A stretch of 64,000 bases of DNA from Petaurus breviceps papuanus (lineage: Eukaryota > Chordata > Mammalia > Diprotodontia > Petauridae), in the NCBI GenBank assembly GCA_028583685.1, contig JAMXIF010001253.1, positions 76,849,684 to 76,913,683 of the forward strand, written 5' to 3'. Each line of letters opens with the position of its first letter. Positions within the stretch are counted from its first letter, which is position 1. This document shows, one piece after another, positions 43,573 through 55,764 of the stretch. The translations under genes and the position numbers were made by a program. A model generated the notes under the pieces. It made no database searches, was not told the origin of the DNA, and saw nothing but the letters and a program-made list of their open reading frames with translations.

Positions 43573-45625
43573 GCACTTGAGGAATCAAGGACTCCTATGA
43601 CACAGACTTCTAACTAGCAGGCCACCACAGAAATTGTAGAGGGAGGGAAGCAGTGCCCAACTTAATCAATTCTGTATCGATGCTGAATATCCTTTCCATC
43701 CTGAATATCCTTACCTATGGCTAAACAAACTCTATTTTCTTGACTGCTAGATGGCCTATGGGATTTTAATTTTATCCCAGTCCTGAATCTGAACTTGCCT
43801 GAGTCAGCCTGACTCAGAACACTATATCAATAAGATCACAACTTCATTTGAATATTTGGATATTTTCTAGTGACCTTGGCTTAATTTTACCTAGGGCATT
43901 ATTTCTCACATTTTATGTAGTGGTGTCCTGTTTTATAATTGCACCATGGTGAAAAAAATTGTATCCTTCCCTACTTTTCATAAAACAATTCATGCAAATA
44001 ATTTTCTTAGATTTATTCCAATGCAATTAACATTTACGAAAACTTTATAACATCACAGTTTAAGCACACAATAAAATTATTTAGTATGCATAGATTTATT
44101 GATAAAATACTTTCTAGTTTTTACATTCATAACTTTTAAAATAATAGCATTAATTTTATTATTGATTTGTTCTTAGTAGAATTTTCTCAAAATACACTAT
44201 TTTCACTTGATTTAAACTGAAAATTAAGAGAAATATTTGTCATTACATAGATGTAGCAGAAATCTCTGTTTCACAACAATAAGATGTTAAGAATGGTAGT
44301 AAAATTCATTTTATTTTGTTTGACTTAAAAAAAAGGAAAGTATTAGAAAACCTGAGTTCTAGTTCATGCTTTGCTACTTCCTTAGTATGTGACCTGTGGC
44401 AAATTACTGAACAGCAGTTTCCTTGTCCATTTATGGATAAGCATCTGTTCGGTGTACCTCATGTGGTTATTTTGATAATCAAAAGAATATATGTGAAAGC
44501 ACTTTTAAAACTATATGGCACTATGCAAGTAAGGTATTGTTATTTTTATAATTAGTGAGCCAAAAAGCTAGATGTATGGTGGGAATAAGTAGACTAGCAG
44601 ATAGATGTAAAGTGGGTATGAGTAGGCTTTGGGATACTACCAGTGATATTTGCATTTAACAAGTTGTATAACAGACATTGGGGAGAACATACGTGAGTAG
44701 AAAAGGAGTAGGACTGGTCTTATAGCCAGGATGAGAGACAGCAAATGGCTATAGCATGAACTACTGGTGCTCCTGAGAGATTAAGAGAACCAGAGGAAGG
44801 CCTCTGGCACATTGGATAGATCCTATATGGAGGAGTCATGGTAATCCTTGGGCTATCATTGCTCAGGATGAGAAAGCATGTCAGGCTTGTGATTTGTACT
44901 GGTGCAATGAATACCCACAGTTATCAAATCACAACTATATCAATGCATCTGAGAAAAATATCATTAATAGAACAAAGCAGTCCAATGTGACAGGCTTTTT
45001 GTAGGACTGTGGGTATAGCCATTCAAGATTCCTTCCTGGGCTGTGGTCCCAACTACAAGTTAAAGTGTAGGAATTTTCAGCTGTGAATGTTAATTTGAGC
45101 AGCTGCAAAATATAAAGGAAAGACAGTAAAACACCACGTGAAGTAAAAATAACGGGTTTGAATGGTATTGGACAAGAAGATTGGTATCAAACACTGCCAG
45201 CTCTGTCCATTAACCAGGACTATCTTTAATTAACCTGCCTGCAGTCAAATGTTACATGTTCCAGGCTCCCAGCTCAATTGAAATCCAGGGGAAATGGTTT
45301 TTTTTGCCACTGGTTTTGGTAATCTTCTGCCAAATTATGAACATAGGAGGCAGGGGTGATGATGGTAGTGGTTTTACAAACCAACACTTAACGCGACAAG
45401 ATAAAAGTGCTCCATGGTACTTTTGTGATATAGAAATTAGCTGCATATGTTGATCTGCTTGACATTAAAATGCTCTTTCTCCTAAAATCAATAGTGCAGT
45501 GACTATAAGAAGCCATAGTTACTTTTACATATGATTGCCATCTCCTTTTCAGTAGCTGTTACTGGAGGGTTAGTTTTCTATTTGGTTCTGTCTATGGAAG
45601 AGTAAGTAAGTGTCTTGGCTATTAA
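43573..45625. other. Repeat-poor intergenic DNA
   Basis: About 2 kb with no recognised repeat. 45050-45300 is even in composition and could be a conserved element. Frames under 80 codons only. Confidence 0.5.
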
Positions 45626-45629
45626 TTAA

Positions 45630-45855
45630 AGTTAGCATTTATAAAGCATCCACTGTGTACCAGACACTTTACAAATATTATATCATTTGATCCTCACAAC
45701 AACCTTGAGAAGTAGGTATTATTATTATCACCCCCTTTTTGTGCTTGAAGAAATTGAGGCAAACAGGTTAAATAACTTGCCCAAGGTCATACAGCTAGTG
45801 AGTGTCTGAGGACAGATCTAAACTCAGATCTTCCTAACTCCAGACCCCTGCATCC
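45630..45855 (-). repeat. MIR SINE, minus strand
   Basis: 'agcatttataaagcatccac', 'cattatcatttgatcct'-type block, 'aacaggttaaataacttgcc', 'caaggtcatacagctagtga' and 'cttcctaactccagacccc'. Near full length. Confidence 0.82.
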
Positions 45856-45970
45856 TTTAGCTGTGTGCATATATAAACACACCAAAATATGAACTCTAGA
45901 CTTTTGTTTGATTTTGTTTTGTTTGACGCTCATAATACCATGTAAACAACATTCATATTTTTTTAATTAA

Positions 45971-46120
45971 AAATTTTTTTATTTGTTTTTAGTTTTCAAC
46001 ATTCATTTATTTCCACAAGATTTTGAGTTATAAATTTTCTCCTCATCTCTTCCCTACCTCCCACCCCAGGATAGCGAGCCTACTGAATATCCTTTCCCCC
46101 CAATATGCCCCTTCCTCAAA
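45971..46120 (-). mobile_element. Short 5'-truncated L1 3' end
   Basis: 'agttttcaacattcattt', 'ccacaagattttgagtt' and 'gatagcgagcctactgaata', as at 37909. Flanked by atattttt-aattaa motifs at about 45955-45970 and 46121-46134, a likely but A/T-rich target duplication. Confidence 0.75.
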
Positions 46121-46134
46121 ATATTTTTAATTAA

Positions 46135-46850
46135 TAACAATATTCCCTTTTACTATCCATAGAAAAGGTTAAGCTTAATTTATTTTTAAATTTTATCATA
46201 GTAAGTATTATAGGAAGACTCATCAAGGAAGTTCAATAGGGGTATCCCTGAGTTATTTTCATAAATATAGTCAAAAATTTTTTTCTTACCTTCAATCACT
46301 GCCTGCATGCCATTATCCAAGACTTCACTGTCTGGGCAAGAGACAACTGCACATCCTTATGATATTATGACATTCTGTTAGGATGCCAGACTGGTAAGGT
46401 GGGACCTTGGTTGGCTAAGGCAGTGAACATACTCAATATGCCCCATAGCTGGCCATGCTTGACCCACAGTTCTCCTGCCTACCTCTCCCTTTAACTAGAC
46501 TCCATCAATGATGCTCCACTTCTTGTCACTCCACAAAGGATAAAGATTCTTAAATGACTAAAGGGAGAAGAAAAGCCATGTCATCCCTGGCTGTTCTCTG
46601 ACCTATACCATTTGAATTAGTTATGCCACCCAAGAATGACAGACACTGTCAGATACTGACATGTTATTTATATCATTGGCAAATATTTATTGAGTGCTGT
46701 CTGTGTACAGAATTCTACTCTAGGTACTGTGTTTACACAAGAAACTTTTATCACATTGTTTACTTAAAAAAATGCCAATGTTCTTCCAGTATTATGTGAC
46801 TCAGAGCACTATAATCTTTGGAGACTTAAAATTGAGGGTCATCCAAAGAA
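46135..46850. other. Intergenic DNA, nothing recognised
   Basis: A possible short L2 tail at 46675-46745 ('atttattgagtgctgtctg'). Otherwise none. Confidence 0.45.
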
Positions 46851-46854
46851 CTAT

Positions 46855-47010
46855 GAATGAATTAATGAATGGAAAAGCTTACTATATCCAAATACTTTGC
46901 TAAGTGCTGGAGATACAAATGCGGAAATGAAGAACCTGCCTCCAAAGACCTTACATTTTCCTCAATGGAGAATGGTGGAAGCTACTCATATAGGGGAGTG
47001 ATAGCCAGGT
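46855..47010 (-). mobile_element. L2 3' end, minus strand
   Basis: 'actttgctaagtgctggaga', 'tacaaatgcggaaatgaag' and 'ccaaagaccttacattttcc'. Confidence 0.7.
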
Positions 47011-47790
47011 AGGAACACTTTGGTCTGGAAAGATATAGGGATGATGAGTAGAGTTGTAAGGGGGTGAGAGAAGTGATTATTTTTCTATTACATTAATAAC
47101 CAATTATTAAATTAGGATTACAAGTCCCTCTCCCCTCTATTTTCTCATTTAAGGACCAGCCCTTGTAAGTCAATCAGTCTCTGAAGGACATTGCTGATAG
47201 ATCAGATTGTCCAAATCCTCCCAGAGCATGAGGCTGGATCTTTGGTTGGATCCCACCACATTAAAAAACCTTACGGCTGTTTAGAGTATAAACAGAATCT
47301 AATCTAGATGAATTCCAGCTCCAAAGCATTAAACCCATGTCCCTGTATTCTTCCACTGGATTTCAGGGTAACCCAACTCATGAAGAAGAAAACCAACCAG
47401 AGTGGTCTGGGTAGAGATGGATTCCTTTGTCCAGATTGCTGGAGGTAGATGAGTCTTATGATCAAGTCATGTTCCCAGCTGGAGGAGCTGAAGACTTTTA
47501 GCCCACCTCCTCATTAGTATGCCACCCCCTCATTAATTGTTCACCAACGAGGGCTGATTTTCACTTGTCAGGGGCACCTCCTTTTCAAAGGCATTTAAGC
47601 ATTCATGATCTCTTTGGTTTTGTCTTTGGTTACCAAGAGAAACTACTGACCATCAATTATTGATTATCAACTAGACTAACCAATAAATTGATTATCAATT
47701 ACCCAGAAACCCTGTCCCTTGGGTTTTTCATTTATCTCAGGAGTATATTATGTTTTCCTTTTCCCCTCCTTTTCTCTTTCCCCTTCTGAT
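47011..47790. other. Intergenic DNA, nothing recognised
   Basis: No element or credible frame. Confidence 0.5.
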
Positions 47791-47792
47791 GG

Positions 47793-48015
47793 CAGCTAGG
47801 TAGTCAGTGGATAGAGTGCTAGGTATATGAGTTAAAATCAATCCTCGGACATTTATTAGCTGTATGATGCTGGGCAAGTCACTTAATCTCTGTCTACCCC
47901 AGTCTCCTCATCTGTGAAATAGGGATAGAAATAATAGCATCTCCCTTTCAAGGTTGTTGTAAGGATCAAATGAGATTTTACTTGTAAAGCATTTTAGTGC
48001 TTACTAAATATTTCT
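47793..48015 (+). repeat. MIR SINE
   Basis: 'ggcagctaggtagtcagtgg', 'gctgggcaagtcacttaatc', 'gtctcctcatctgtgaaata' and 'aggttgttgtaaggatcaaa'. Confidence 0.8.
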
Positions 48016-48329
48016 CTCTGTCTCTCTTTCTTTTTCTTTCAGAAAACAAACATAAGCAGTTAAACCAATAGCCACATTCAGATTTATTCCAATTTTGGTT
48101 CCAAAGAACAGATGATGAAACACATTTTCCTTCTCTGTAGAAAAATGGAAGTGTATGGCTATGGAGTTTCACCTATGCTTACAGATAGAATCTTTTGGGG
48201 GACTGATTATGCTTAATTGTTTTTCTTCAATCTGGGGATGAGATAGGGTCTTAAGGGCAATATTGGCAAATGATTGTGGTATAAGAAACAAAGGACATCA
48301 ATGAAACTAAAAATAAATGTTATCATCCT

Positions 48330-48645
48330 CAAACCAGCTCCTCCTCTTGCCTTCCTATTTTTGTTAATGATATTGCACACAGCCAAGTCTCCCAGGCTCA
48401 TGACTTCAGAGTCATCTTTCATCTTTGATTTTTACCTCTTCCTTCACCCCCACATATTCAATAAGTTGCCAATGCTGATGATTTTACCTCTGAAATGCTT
48501 CTTATACCTATTCCTTCCTTTTTACTGCTACTGCGATAACTCTGGTTCAGACCTTTGGTGCATCTCAGATGTACTGATGTAATAATCTTTTAACTCTTCT
48601 CCCTGCCTCACATTTCTCCTTCCTCCAATCAATGTTTTTAAGTAG
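48330..48645 (+). mobile_element. L2 ORF2 relic
   Basis: Reads ATAITLVQTF near 48535 (L2 TATTLVQ block) after 'ccaggctcatgacttcagag', and 'aataatcttttaactcttct' for the L2 YCNSLL segment. Broken by frameshifts. Confidence 0.6.
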
Positions 48646-48664
48646 CAAAACTTCTTGATTTCCA

Positions 48665-49065
48665 ATCTAGGATTTTTTCCCTTTTAATTTTTTCCCTGAA
48701 TTTAAAACACCAAACAACCAAAAAAGACCATTAACATTCACACAGCAGAATACTAAGAGAAAATTCTACATGAAACTGTGCATCTTCATTTCCTACCACT
48801 GGCTTAAAAAAAACCCACCTTTTCATATATTACATAGATATTTTCAAAACTGTCCTGTTTGACTTTGCTTCCTTTTGAACTTCTACTCTATTCTGTGCAT
48901 TTTTCAATTTTTTTGGCATCACTATTGCTAACCCCATCTCCCCTTGACTCCACCCCCCATAAAGAAAAGAAAATAGGCACAAAGTCTTGTAACATAATAA
49001 GCAGAGTCAAACAAAACAAATCTAAACAGCGACTATGTCCAGAAATGTACATATCTATTCTGACA
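48665..49065 (-). mobile_element. L1 3' UTR relic
   Basis: 'agaccattaacattcacaca', 'aaaattctacatgaaactgt', 'ctcccccttgactcc'-like C-rich run, and 'gtcttgtaacataataagca'. Same L1 subfamily as 20600-21480. Confidence 0.5.
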
Positions 49066-49665
49066 GAATTGACTTGATTATGGTTACAGAATTGGAAATA
49101 GAAGAGCACAACAAAGGGTACATGAGCCACAGTATGGTGTCTGGTGAGGTATCTGGGGAGAAGAGTGGCCAGAGCAAGCCCCAGATGGAATGGGCAATTG
49201 AAACAACTACCCGTCGGCACAGCAGGGCCTTATGGTGGGGATTCCAGGAGTGAAAGGGTTACATCTTCTAAAGTTTGGTTTCCGACCTGGGAAAAGTTAC
49301 ATGGTAGGGCCAAGTAGGCTGCGTCACATCACAAACAAGGAATTATTAAAGAGACACATCACCAGAGATGTAAATAAATACATAATTGAAAATAACAATC
49401 TGCTGGTCACATGGTGGAAGCAAGATAGAACAATGGACAGTCATTGTGTTCTACTGGAATTCTCTTAATATTTGTAGAAATTTTAAAAAGGCCCTCCAGC
49501 TCTTGGGTGGACCCTTTGTGGAGAACTTAATGGGGTAGATGGACAAGAGTCATACAGGATATGTAGGTGTTCATGGGTTGAGATATTCATTCCTAGATAT
49601 TCATTAATTCAGAGATAAATTTGAGTATTTGAGATATTTACATGTCTCTGTGTATACAATATGCA
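49066..49665. other. Intergenic DNA, nothing recognised
   Basis: Short frames only. No repeat recognised. Confidence 0.45.
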
Positions 49666-49667
49666 TG

Positions 49668-49985
49668 TCTGAGGATAGCAACCTTAGATTTGGAGTCAGA
49701 GGGATTGGGTTCAAATCCCAGTTCTTCCATTTGTGACGTGTGACTGTGAAGAAGTTATTTAAAGTACAGTGGTCCTCAGTTTCCTTACCTTTAAAGTGAC
49801 AAGTTGTACTATATGACTTTTAATATATCTTTCAAATCTACATACATTATTCAATGGTCTCCAGTTCTATGCTATGTCTCAACCTTCTTGAGAATGTGAC
49901 CAGTGCCTTTTTCTTATTCAGAATCTGAAACAATCCTTTGTACTTAGTTACTATTTAATGTATGATTATTGAAATAATGTAAGTT
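49668..49985 (+). repeat. MIR SINE followed by an L2 3' end
   Basis: MIR 49668-49850 ('gattgggttcaaatcccagt', 'cctcagtttccttacctt'). L2 tail 49885-49985 ('cttgagaatgtgaccagtgc', 'ctatttaatgtatgattatt'). Confidence 0.65.
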
Positions 49986-50204
49986 CTGCCTACATACTGA
50001 CCACCCCCTTCCAGAACCCTGTTTCTTTTATCTCTGAATCTTTTTTTTATTCTCCTTGGTTCTCTGTGCCCATCATCTTAGTCTTTCCAAGTCTCCAGAT
50101 TATAGAGGCCAGGATGACCTGGGAGAAAATTGAGATAGTTTATTGGTCTGATTATAGTTTGCTTTGGAACAAGTGGTGGTAGAAGAACAAAATAAGGTAT
50201 GAAA

Positions 50205-50440
50205 AGCAACTTTATGTATAGATACCAACCTTGGAGTCAGGAAGTCCTGAGTTGAAGTTCTACCTATAATACATACTTTCTGTGTGAACACAGACAAGTA
50301 TTTGACCTTTAGGTGCTCCAGGAAACTCTCTAAATATACTTATATTAAAACTATAAATTACAAAGGAGTTGCAAATCTACAACACTATGGGAATTTCCAC
50401 ACCAGATAGTACTCCATACCATTGAAATCACAAATGCAAA
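50205..50440 (+). repeat. CORE-SINE with the 'accattgaaatcacaa' tail type
   Basis: 'accttggagtcaggaagtcc', 'gtgctccaggaaactctcta', 'ataaattacaaaggagttgc' and 'ccataccattgaaatcacaa'. Clearest copy of the tail type also at 15530 and 19130. Confidence 0.7.
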
Positions 50441-50863
50441 ATAAAAAGCTTCCAACCATTCTCCCTACCCCCAAACCTTAACAAATTGTCATATAGGAAC
50501 ACAATAAAATAGTATTATGTTATGATAAATAGAAAGATGAGGCATTCAGAGAAGCATGGAAAAACTTGGATGAACTCACACAGTAAAGTAAGAATTAGCA
50601 AAATAATATCGCATACTTACTATAACATTGAAAGAAAAAGAATGATAATGAATAATGTGTAAGTACCATAACTAATTTTGGCTCTAGATAAGAGATGAGG
50701 AAATGTATTTCCTTCCTTTTGTTGAAGAGATGGAAGACTATGGGAGCAAAATGCTACATATACCCTCAGACAAGATCTGTGTCTTAGTCTGGTTTTGTTT
50801 AACTGTTTTCTTCTCTCGTGTTACAAGAGGAGGATCTCTGAGATTGGAAATAGGGGGAAAGTA

Positions 50864-51020
50864 GGGGCAGCCAGGTGGCTCAGTGAGTAAGAGCACCAGC
50901 CCCAGAGTCGGGATGACCTGGGGATCTAATCCAGGCTCAGACACTTAGCACCCACCCAGAAACACCTGGCCATGTAATCTTGAGCAAGTTACTTAACCCC
51001 AATTTCTTTAAAAAAAAAAA
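50864..51020 (+). mobile_element. Monomeric WSINE1-like SINE of the lineage that forms the dimers
   Basis: 'ggggcagccaggtggctcag', 'tgagtaagagcaccagcccc', 'cacttagcacccacccagaa', 'acacctggccatgtaatctt' and poly(A). Target duplication gaaatagggggaaagta (50847-50863) and gaaatggggggaaagta (51021-51037), one mismatch. Shares the 'cacccagaaacacctggcc' insert with the dimers and not with the other WSINE1-like copies. Confidence 0.9.
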
Positions 51021-51037
51021 GAAATGGGGGGAAAGTA

Positions 51038-52098
51038 TATTTGGAAATTACTGTGATAGAAAAAACAGAAGGAATCAAGAAAGCTTGGGAAAAAAAAGAA
51101 ATTTAATCATGATAGAGTTAATTATGTAGGCATTTACATTCATTATGGATAAGTAACATTTTCTAGGAAGATATGTGGACCAGAGAAGATCTGAATCTAG
51201 AAGAAACTTGGCATTTTCTCTGTTTTTTCCCCATTTCTTCTTTGACATATGCTGTAATCTTCTCCATAAAATATGTTCACATTTTCTTAAAAAATAAACA
51301 CAATGACACTCCAAGAATGTGATAGAGGCTTAATGATCCTTGTAATACTTGATACAGCTACTAGTTTCAGCCATGATTGTTAGCTATGCAATATTGATAG
51401 AAATTCATGCATTAAGATTAAATTTCCACCCGTGGTGCAGTTACAGCACAGTGTTTGTATCATGCTTTTTTACAGCATTTTAGATAACAGTCCTTGAGCC
51501 AAATTACTTTAAGTTTTAAATTATTGAGATGCTCATAGAACATACTGAATTTCTGATTTGGGATTTAATAAATGAAATATATTTACATTTGTACTGAAAA
51601 AGGAGAGAAATACTAAAAAAAGTGGGATTCTTACTTTACTTTAAGTAGGATCCTTCACTTTCTGATTTTATTGTTATTTCCTTTTTCTATTCTCGGTTTG
51701 TCCCTTTGGCTTACCAACTTTACTCTGAACTGTGCTCAATAAGCTTCCTCCAGCGCCTACCCCTGTCCTCCCACTCCTCCATTTTGAGAAGTATAAAGAT
51801 TTAAATTGCTTTTGACTTTTTGAGAGGAGGCACATTGTGGAAGAGTAAAAAATGCCTATTGGACTTACTGTTTGATGTTTATGAAGAAGGAAAGACTTTA
51901 TTTTAAAAGAATGTTCTTTAAAAATCCCAATATTTGTGTTGCAGGGGAATAGGCTCTACCATCATCATCATCATTATTGTTTTTGTTTTTATCTTTACCA
52001 TCTAGTTATAAGTTTAATATATATGAGTATATAAATGCTTTATACACATATATATATGTAAATATTTATGCATGTGTGTATTTTATGCACACATATAT
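51038..52098. other. Repeat-poor AT-rich DNA
   Basis: 51330-51600 is repeat-free. An AT/CATA tract precedes 52098. No gene evidence. Confidence 0.5.
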
Positions 52099-52099
52099 A

Positions 52100-52372
52100 C
52101 TGGATATCCCAAACGTCTTAATGTGATTTTTTTTTGCCTTTTTTTTTTGGAGGGCAGTTGGTGTTAAGTGACTTGGCCAAGATCACACAGCTATTTTTTG
52201 TCTTAAGTGTCTGAGGCCGGACTTGAACCCAGGTCCTCCTGACTCAAGGGCCGGTGCTCTATTCACTGCTCCACCTAGCCACCCCCTACTGCGCCACCTA
52301 GCTGCCCCCTTTCTTAATGTGATTTTAAGTGTTAAAATGTAAAAATTGATCTGATACTTTTGGCACACCCTG
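52100..52372. mobile_element. Mariner-like MITE split by a SINE
   Basis: Ends CTGGATATCCCAAACGTCTT and (reverse complement) CCAGGGTGTGCCAAAAGTAT resemble the MITE at 24109. Without the SINE and one target duplication it is about 77 bp. No coding capacity. Confidence 0.72.
52131..52312 (-). mobile_element. WSINE1-like SINE inside the MITE, with a partly repeated head
   Basis: T-rich start, 'gttggtgttaagtgacttgg', 'gtctgaggccggacttgaac', 'ctccacctagccacccc' and then a second head end 'ctgcgccacctagctgcccc'. Perfect 14-bp duplication cttaatgtgatttt at 52117-52130 and 52313-52326. Confidence 0.9.
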
Positions 52373-52588
52373 GATATGTATATATGTTTTGTATGTATGT
52401 ATATATGCATATAGAATTAACTCAAAGCATAATAAAACTAATGAAGTATTTATTGCAAAAGAGTAACATTTTGAAATTAACTCAAATTGCATTTTTTACA
52501 TCAGGTTACTTTACAAAAAATTAATTACTAAAAAAGTTGGGAATTATGTCAAGAATTTTGTGTATCTCTACATCTATATAGCAATATT

Positions 52589-52655
52589 CTATCTATCTAT
52601 CTATCTGTCTGTCTGTCTGTCTGTCTGTTTATCCATCTATCCATCCATCTCTGTC

Positions 52656-52708
<53 letters not shown>
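52589..52708. repeat. Compound microsatellite (CTAT)n(CTGT)n...(GT)n
   Basis: CTAT then CTGT units, degenerate CCAT units, then about 24 GT units to 52708. A short SINE-head-like remnant ('gcaactaggtagcccaatag') follows at 52713. Confidence 0.95.
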
Positions 52709-52709
<1 letters not shown>

Positions 52710-52745
52710 GAAGCAACTAGGTAGCCCAATAGATAAAGTATTAGG

Positions 52746-53440
52746 CTACAGCTGCCAGTGCTATTTGTGGCCATTTAAATCTGAATTGAAATACTACCGC
52801 AGGCTTAATGCTGTGCTTTAAGGCACAGGAAGGGTTGCTACTGTGAACTGAATGGGCTGCTTTCACTGAAATCCCACTTACAAGTCACATGCAGTTTCTC
52901 CCAGACTCTATGAACAACTTGCATGAAGTCTTGGAGAGTGACAGGGGTATAGGAAGCAGTTTCAATTGTGACTGCTTGACACAGTGTCTGGCACATAGTA
53001 GGTGCTTAATAAATGCTAACTTCCTGACTAACAGGTAGATCTGCTATATAAGATGTCCTCAGGAATGCCTCTGGAAATATCTAGAGAAGTGTCAGCTTGC
53101 TTGGTCAGATATACAACCTGAACTGTATCTGGATCACCTCCAAGAAAGTTGACTGTCAACTCCTCTGACTCTGAGTACCCAGCACAGTCATAGTTTATGA
53201 AAGGCCTGGAAGAGAGGGATAGACATATAATAACTGCATTCCTGAACCCTTCTTCCTCATCTAACTCTCTTTCCTACTGCCTGCCTTTTCATCAGATCAG
53301 AACATCAGCACACCCACAGAAGGGAAGACTTTATAGTACCCCACAATTTCCTAAAAGTCCTTTCCTTCCTTGAAAGGATTAACTGAAGGGAGTAATGCTT
53401 GAAGTATTACTCAGACCCATTCCTCTGATTCATTCTAGAA
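52746..53440. other. Intergenic DNA with an L2 tail remnant
   Basis: 'cacagtgtctggcacatag' and 'gtgcttaataaatgctaac' at 52978-53025 are an L2 terminal block. The rest is unrecognised. Confidence 0.6.
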
Positions 53441-53444
53441 TAAC

Positions 53445-53550
53445 ACGACCATAGATTTAGAGGTGGAAGGGACCTTAGGGACCTCTAGCCCAAACCCTTT
53501 ATTCTACAAATGGAGATGATCTGAATTGACAGATATCAGTGTGGTGGCTG
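53445..53550 (-). repeat. CORE-SINE fragment, minus strand
   Basis: 'atagatttagaggtggaagg' and 'gaccttagggacctctagcc': the well-known terminal block of this SINE type, truncated after 100 bases. Confidence 0.7.
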
Positions 53551-54650
53551 GTCTTGCATCAACCAGCAATTAAACTTCCCTTCTCATCTCTTCGAACACC
53601 ATAGACTAAATACCACTTCCATACATTAATTGGTAGTATAATTATCCATGAAGCATCTTTGTCTGGATCCTCTGTGGCTACATGGGGTTTACTTAATTAC
53701 CATGCTAACAAAGCTCCCTCTTGGTACTGATGCTTTGCTCTTGGCATGAGCATGGATGAGGACATTGTATGAGGTTGTTTTCCATCCTCCTTTTCAATAT
53801 TTTTCTTCTTTAAAACATCAAGTCCATAATTTTACATGGATGCAGGTAATTCTTCCCGAAGGGATGGGTATTTACATGTCTTTGAATAATGATCTCTCCC
53901 AAGAGGCAATTTCCTGTGTCTTAAATAAACAGCAGATGTTGGATGTGAGGTAGCTGGAGATGGAAAGGGATGTGCTTGGAAAGATGAGAGCCTATTTACT
54001 GTTAGGTTAGCTAAGGGACTGAACAGGATGCTCAGTGAAGTGGAAGAGACCAGAAAGTTATAGTATCATTGGGCACGTTCACTGTTTATGCTTAATAAAA
54101 ACAAAAACAAAAAACAAACCTTCAGAGCCTCTGAGATGTGACTGATATAAAATTCAGCCTTGAATAAAGGAAAAACTCTCCCCCAGCATGTCATGGCTCC
54201 ACCTTTTTAATCAGCAAGCAAAACCTAAGCCCCAAAGGAGTAGAAGTCTTGAAATCAGAGCTTTAGACTTCAAGAACAAAAGAATATAAAAGATCGTACT
54301 GATGTATGGTAGGGGAAAAAAAATGATCTCTAAGGAAACTGGGGTTTTAGAGATTCAAATTTACATCCAAAATTGTGCCTCAATTGAATAGTAGCCAACT
54401 CAAACAGGCACAGGTGAAACATGCTCACTGCCTAATTCTCTTAAGCCTCTGAATTGTCACATTCAGTGCCATCTGAAGTTTCCTGGTGATTTTCCAGGCC
54501 TCCCTTCTAGCACATTACTCATTACTGTGATCTTCTCTGAATATTTCACAGGCATGGAAAACGAGTTGGCGCCACATTAGGAAGAAAGTCTCACAATCTC
54601 TGTATCAAATGGCTGTCAAAAAGGACACTCAAAGAGAGATGAGAGAGGGC
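53551..54650. other. Intergenic DNA, nothing recognised
   Basis: An A-rich patch (AAAAACAAAA) near 54100. No element or gene. Confidence 0.5.
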
Positions 54651-54654
54651 TGCC

Positions 54655-54880
54655 AGATACTTTACTCAGCACTTTCGAATACTTTATCTCATTTGATCCT
54701 ATCACCCACTTTGGAAAATAGGTGGGGAGGATATTATTTATCCTTGTTTTACAAATAAGTATACTGAGACTCGAAGAAATGAAGTAACATGTGAAGTTCC
54801 ATGACTAGAGTAGCAGAATCCATCCCATAATTCAGGTCTTTGGCACCTGATCCAGGGCTCTTTCTATCATCTCACATTGT
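54655..54880 (-). repeat. MIR SINE, minus strand
   Basis: 'ttatctcatttgatcctatc', 'gttttacaaataagtatact', and 'gcacctgatccagggctctt'. Confidence 0.75.
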
Positions 54881-54929
54881 GTCTGTCTTTGTCTCTGACT
54901 GTCTCTTTCCTCTTTAGCTCTCTCTCTCT

Positions 54930-55255
54930 CACAGTTGGCTAGAGCACAGGTCCTGGAATCAGGAAGACTTGAGTTCAAATGTGACCTCAGATACTTACTA
55001 TGTGACCATGGCCAAGTCATTTAACCTCATTATGACTCAGTTTCCTCATCTATACAGTGAGAATAAAAATAGCACCTCCCTCCCAGAGCTGTAAGACTCA
55101 AATCAGATCATGACTGTAAAGCATTTAGCACAGAGTCTGGCGAGTAATAAACACTGTGTAAATGTTAGCTGCTGCTCTTGCTGCTATTTGTAAAGTGATC
55201 AGCACAGCCAAAGGCTCTGTAGGTGCTTAATAAATGCTTATTTCTTTCTATTTTT
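54930..55255 (+). repeat. MIR SINE
   Basis: 'gttggctagagcacaggtcc', 'atgtgaccatggccaagtca', 'gactcagtttcctcatctat' and 'gtaaatgttagctgctgctc'. The last 60 bases hold a short 'ggtgcttaataaatgcttat' L2-like tail. Confidence 0.78.
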
Positions 55256-55394
55256 TATCTGAAATGTTGGTATAGAGGAAAAATCATAAACCTTTGGAGT
55301 TACAGTCTCCGAGATCGTCGAGTGCAAGTCCTAACAAAAAGGAAGTCGACTTAAGGTAAGTCAACCTAATTTAGTTTTGCCACATTTTCTTGGT

Positions 55395-55650
55395 CTTTTA
55401 ATAGCTAATAATAATAACTAACATTTATAGAGTGTTTATTATATGCTATACATTTTACAATTATTACCTCGTTTTATCCTCACAAAGGTAGGTGCTATTA
55501 TTATCCTCATTTTACAGATAAGGAAACTGAGGCAGAGGTTAAGTGACTTGCCCAGGGTCACATGGAAACATCTGAAGCTAGTTTTGAACTCAGGTCTTCC
55601 TGACTCCAGATATGGTTCTCTATCCACTGAATCACCTAGCTGGCCCCTTT
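55395..55650 (-). repeat. MIR SINE, minus strand
   Basis: 'acatttatagagtgtttatt', 'cattttacagataaggaaac', 'ttaagtgacttgcccagggt', 'gactccagatatggttctct' and 'gaatcacctagctggcccc'. Full length with an intact tRNA-like head. Confidence 0.85.
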
Positions 55651-55764
55651 CTGGTCTGAATCAAGCCTGAGTTAGTCTATCCTCATCTCTGTATCTATTG
55701 CTGTTTAAATGAACTGGGAAAAACCCAGATGTCCCTTTAAGTTCTATGACTGAATTATTTTTTC

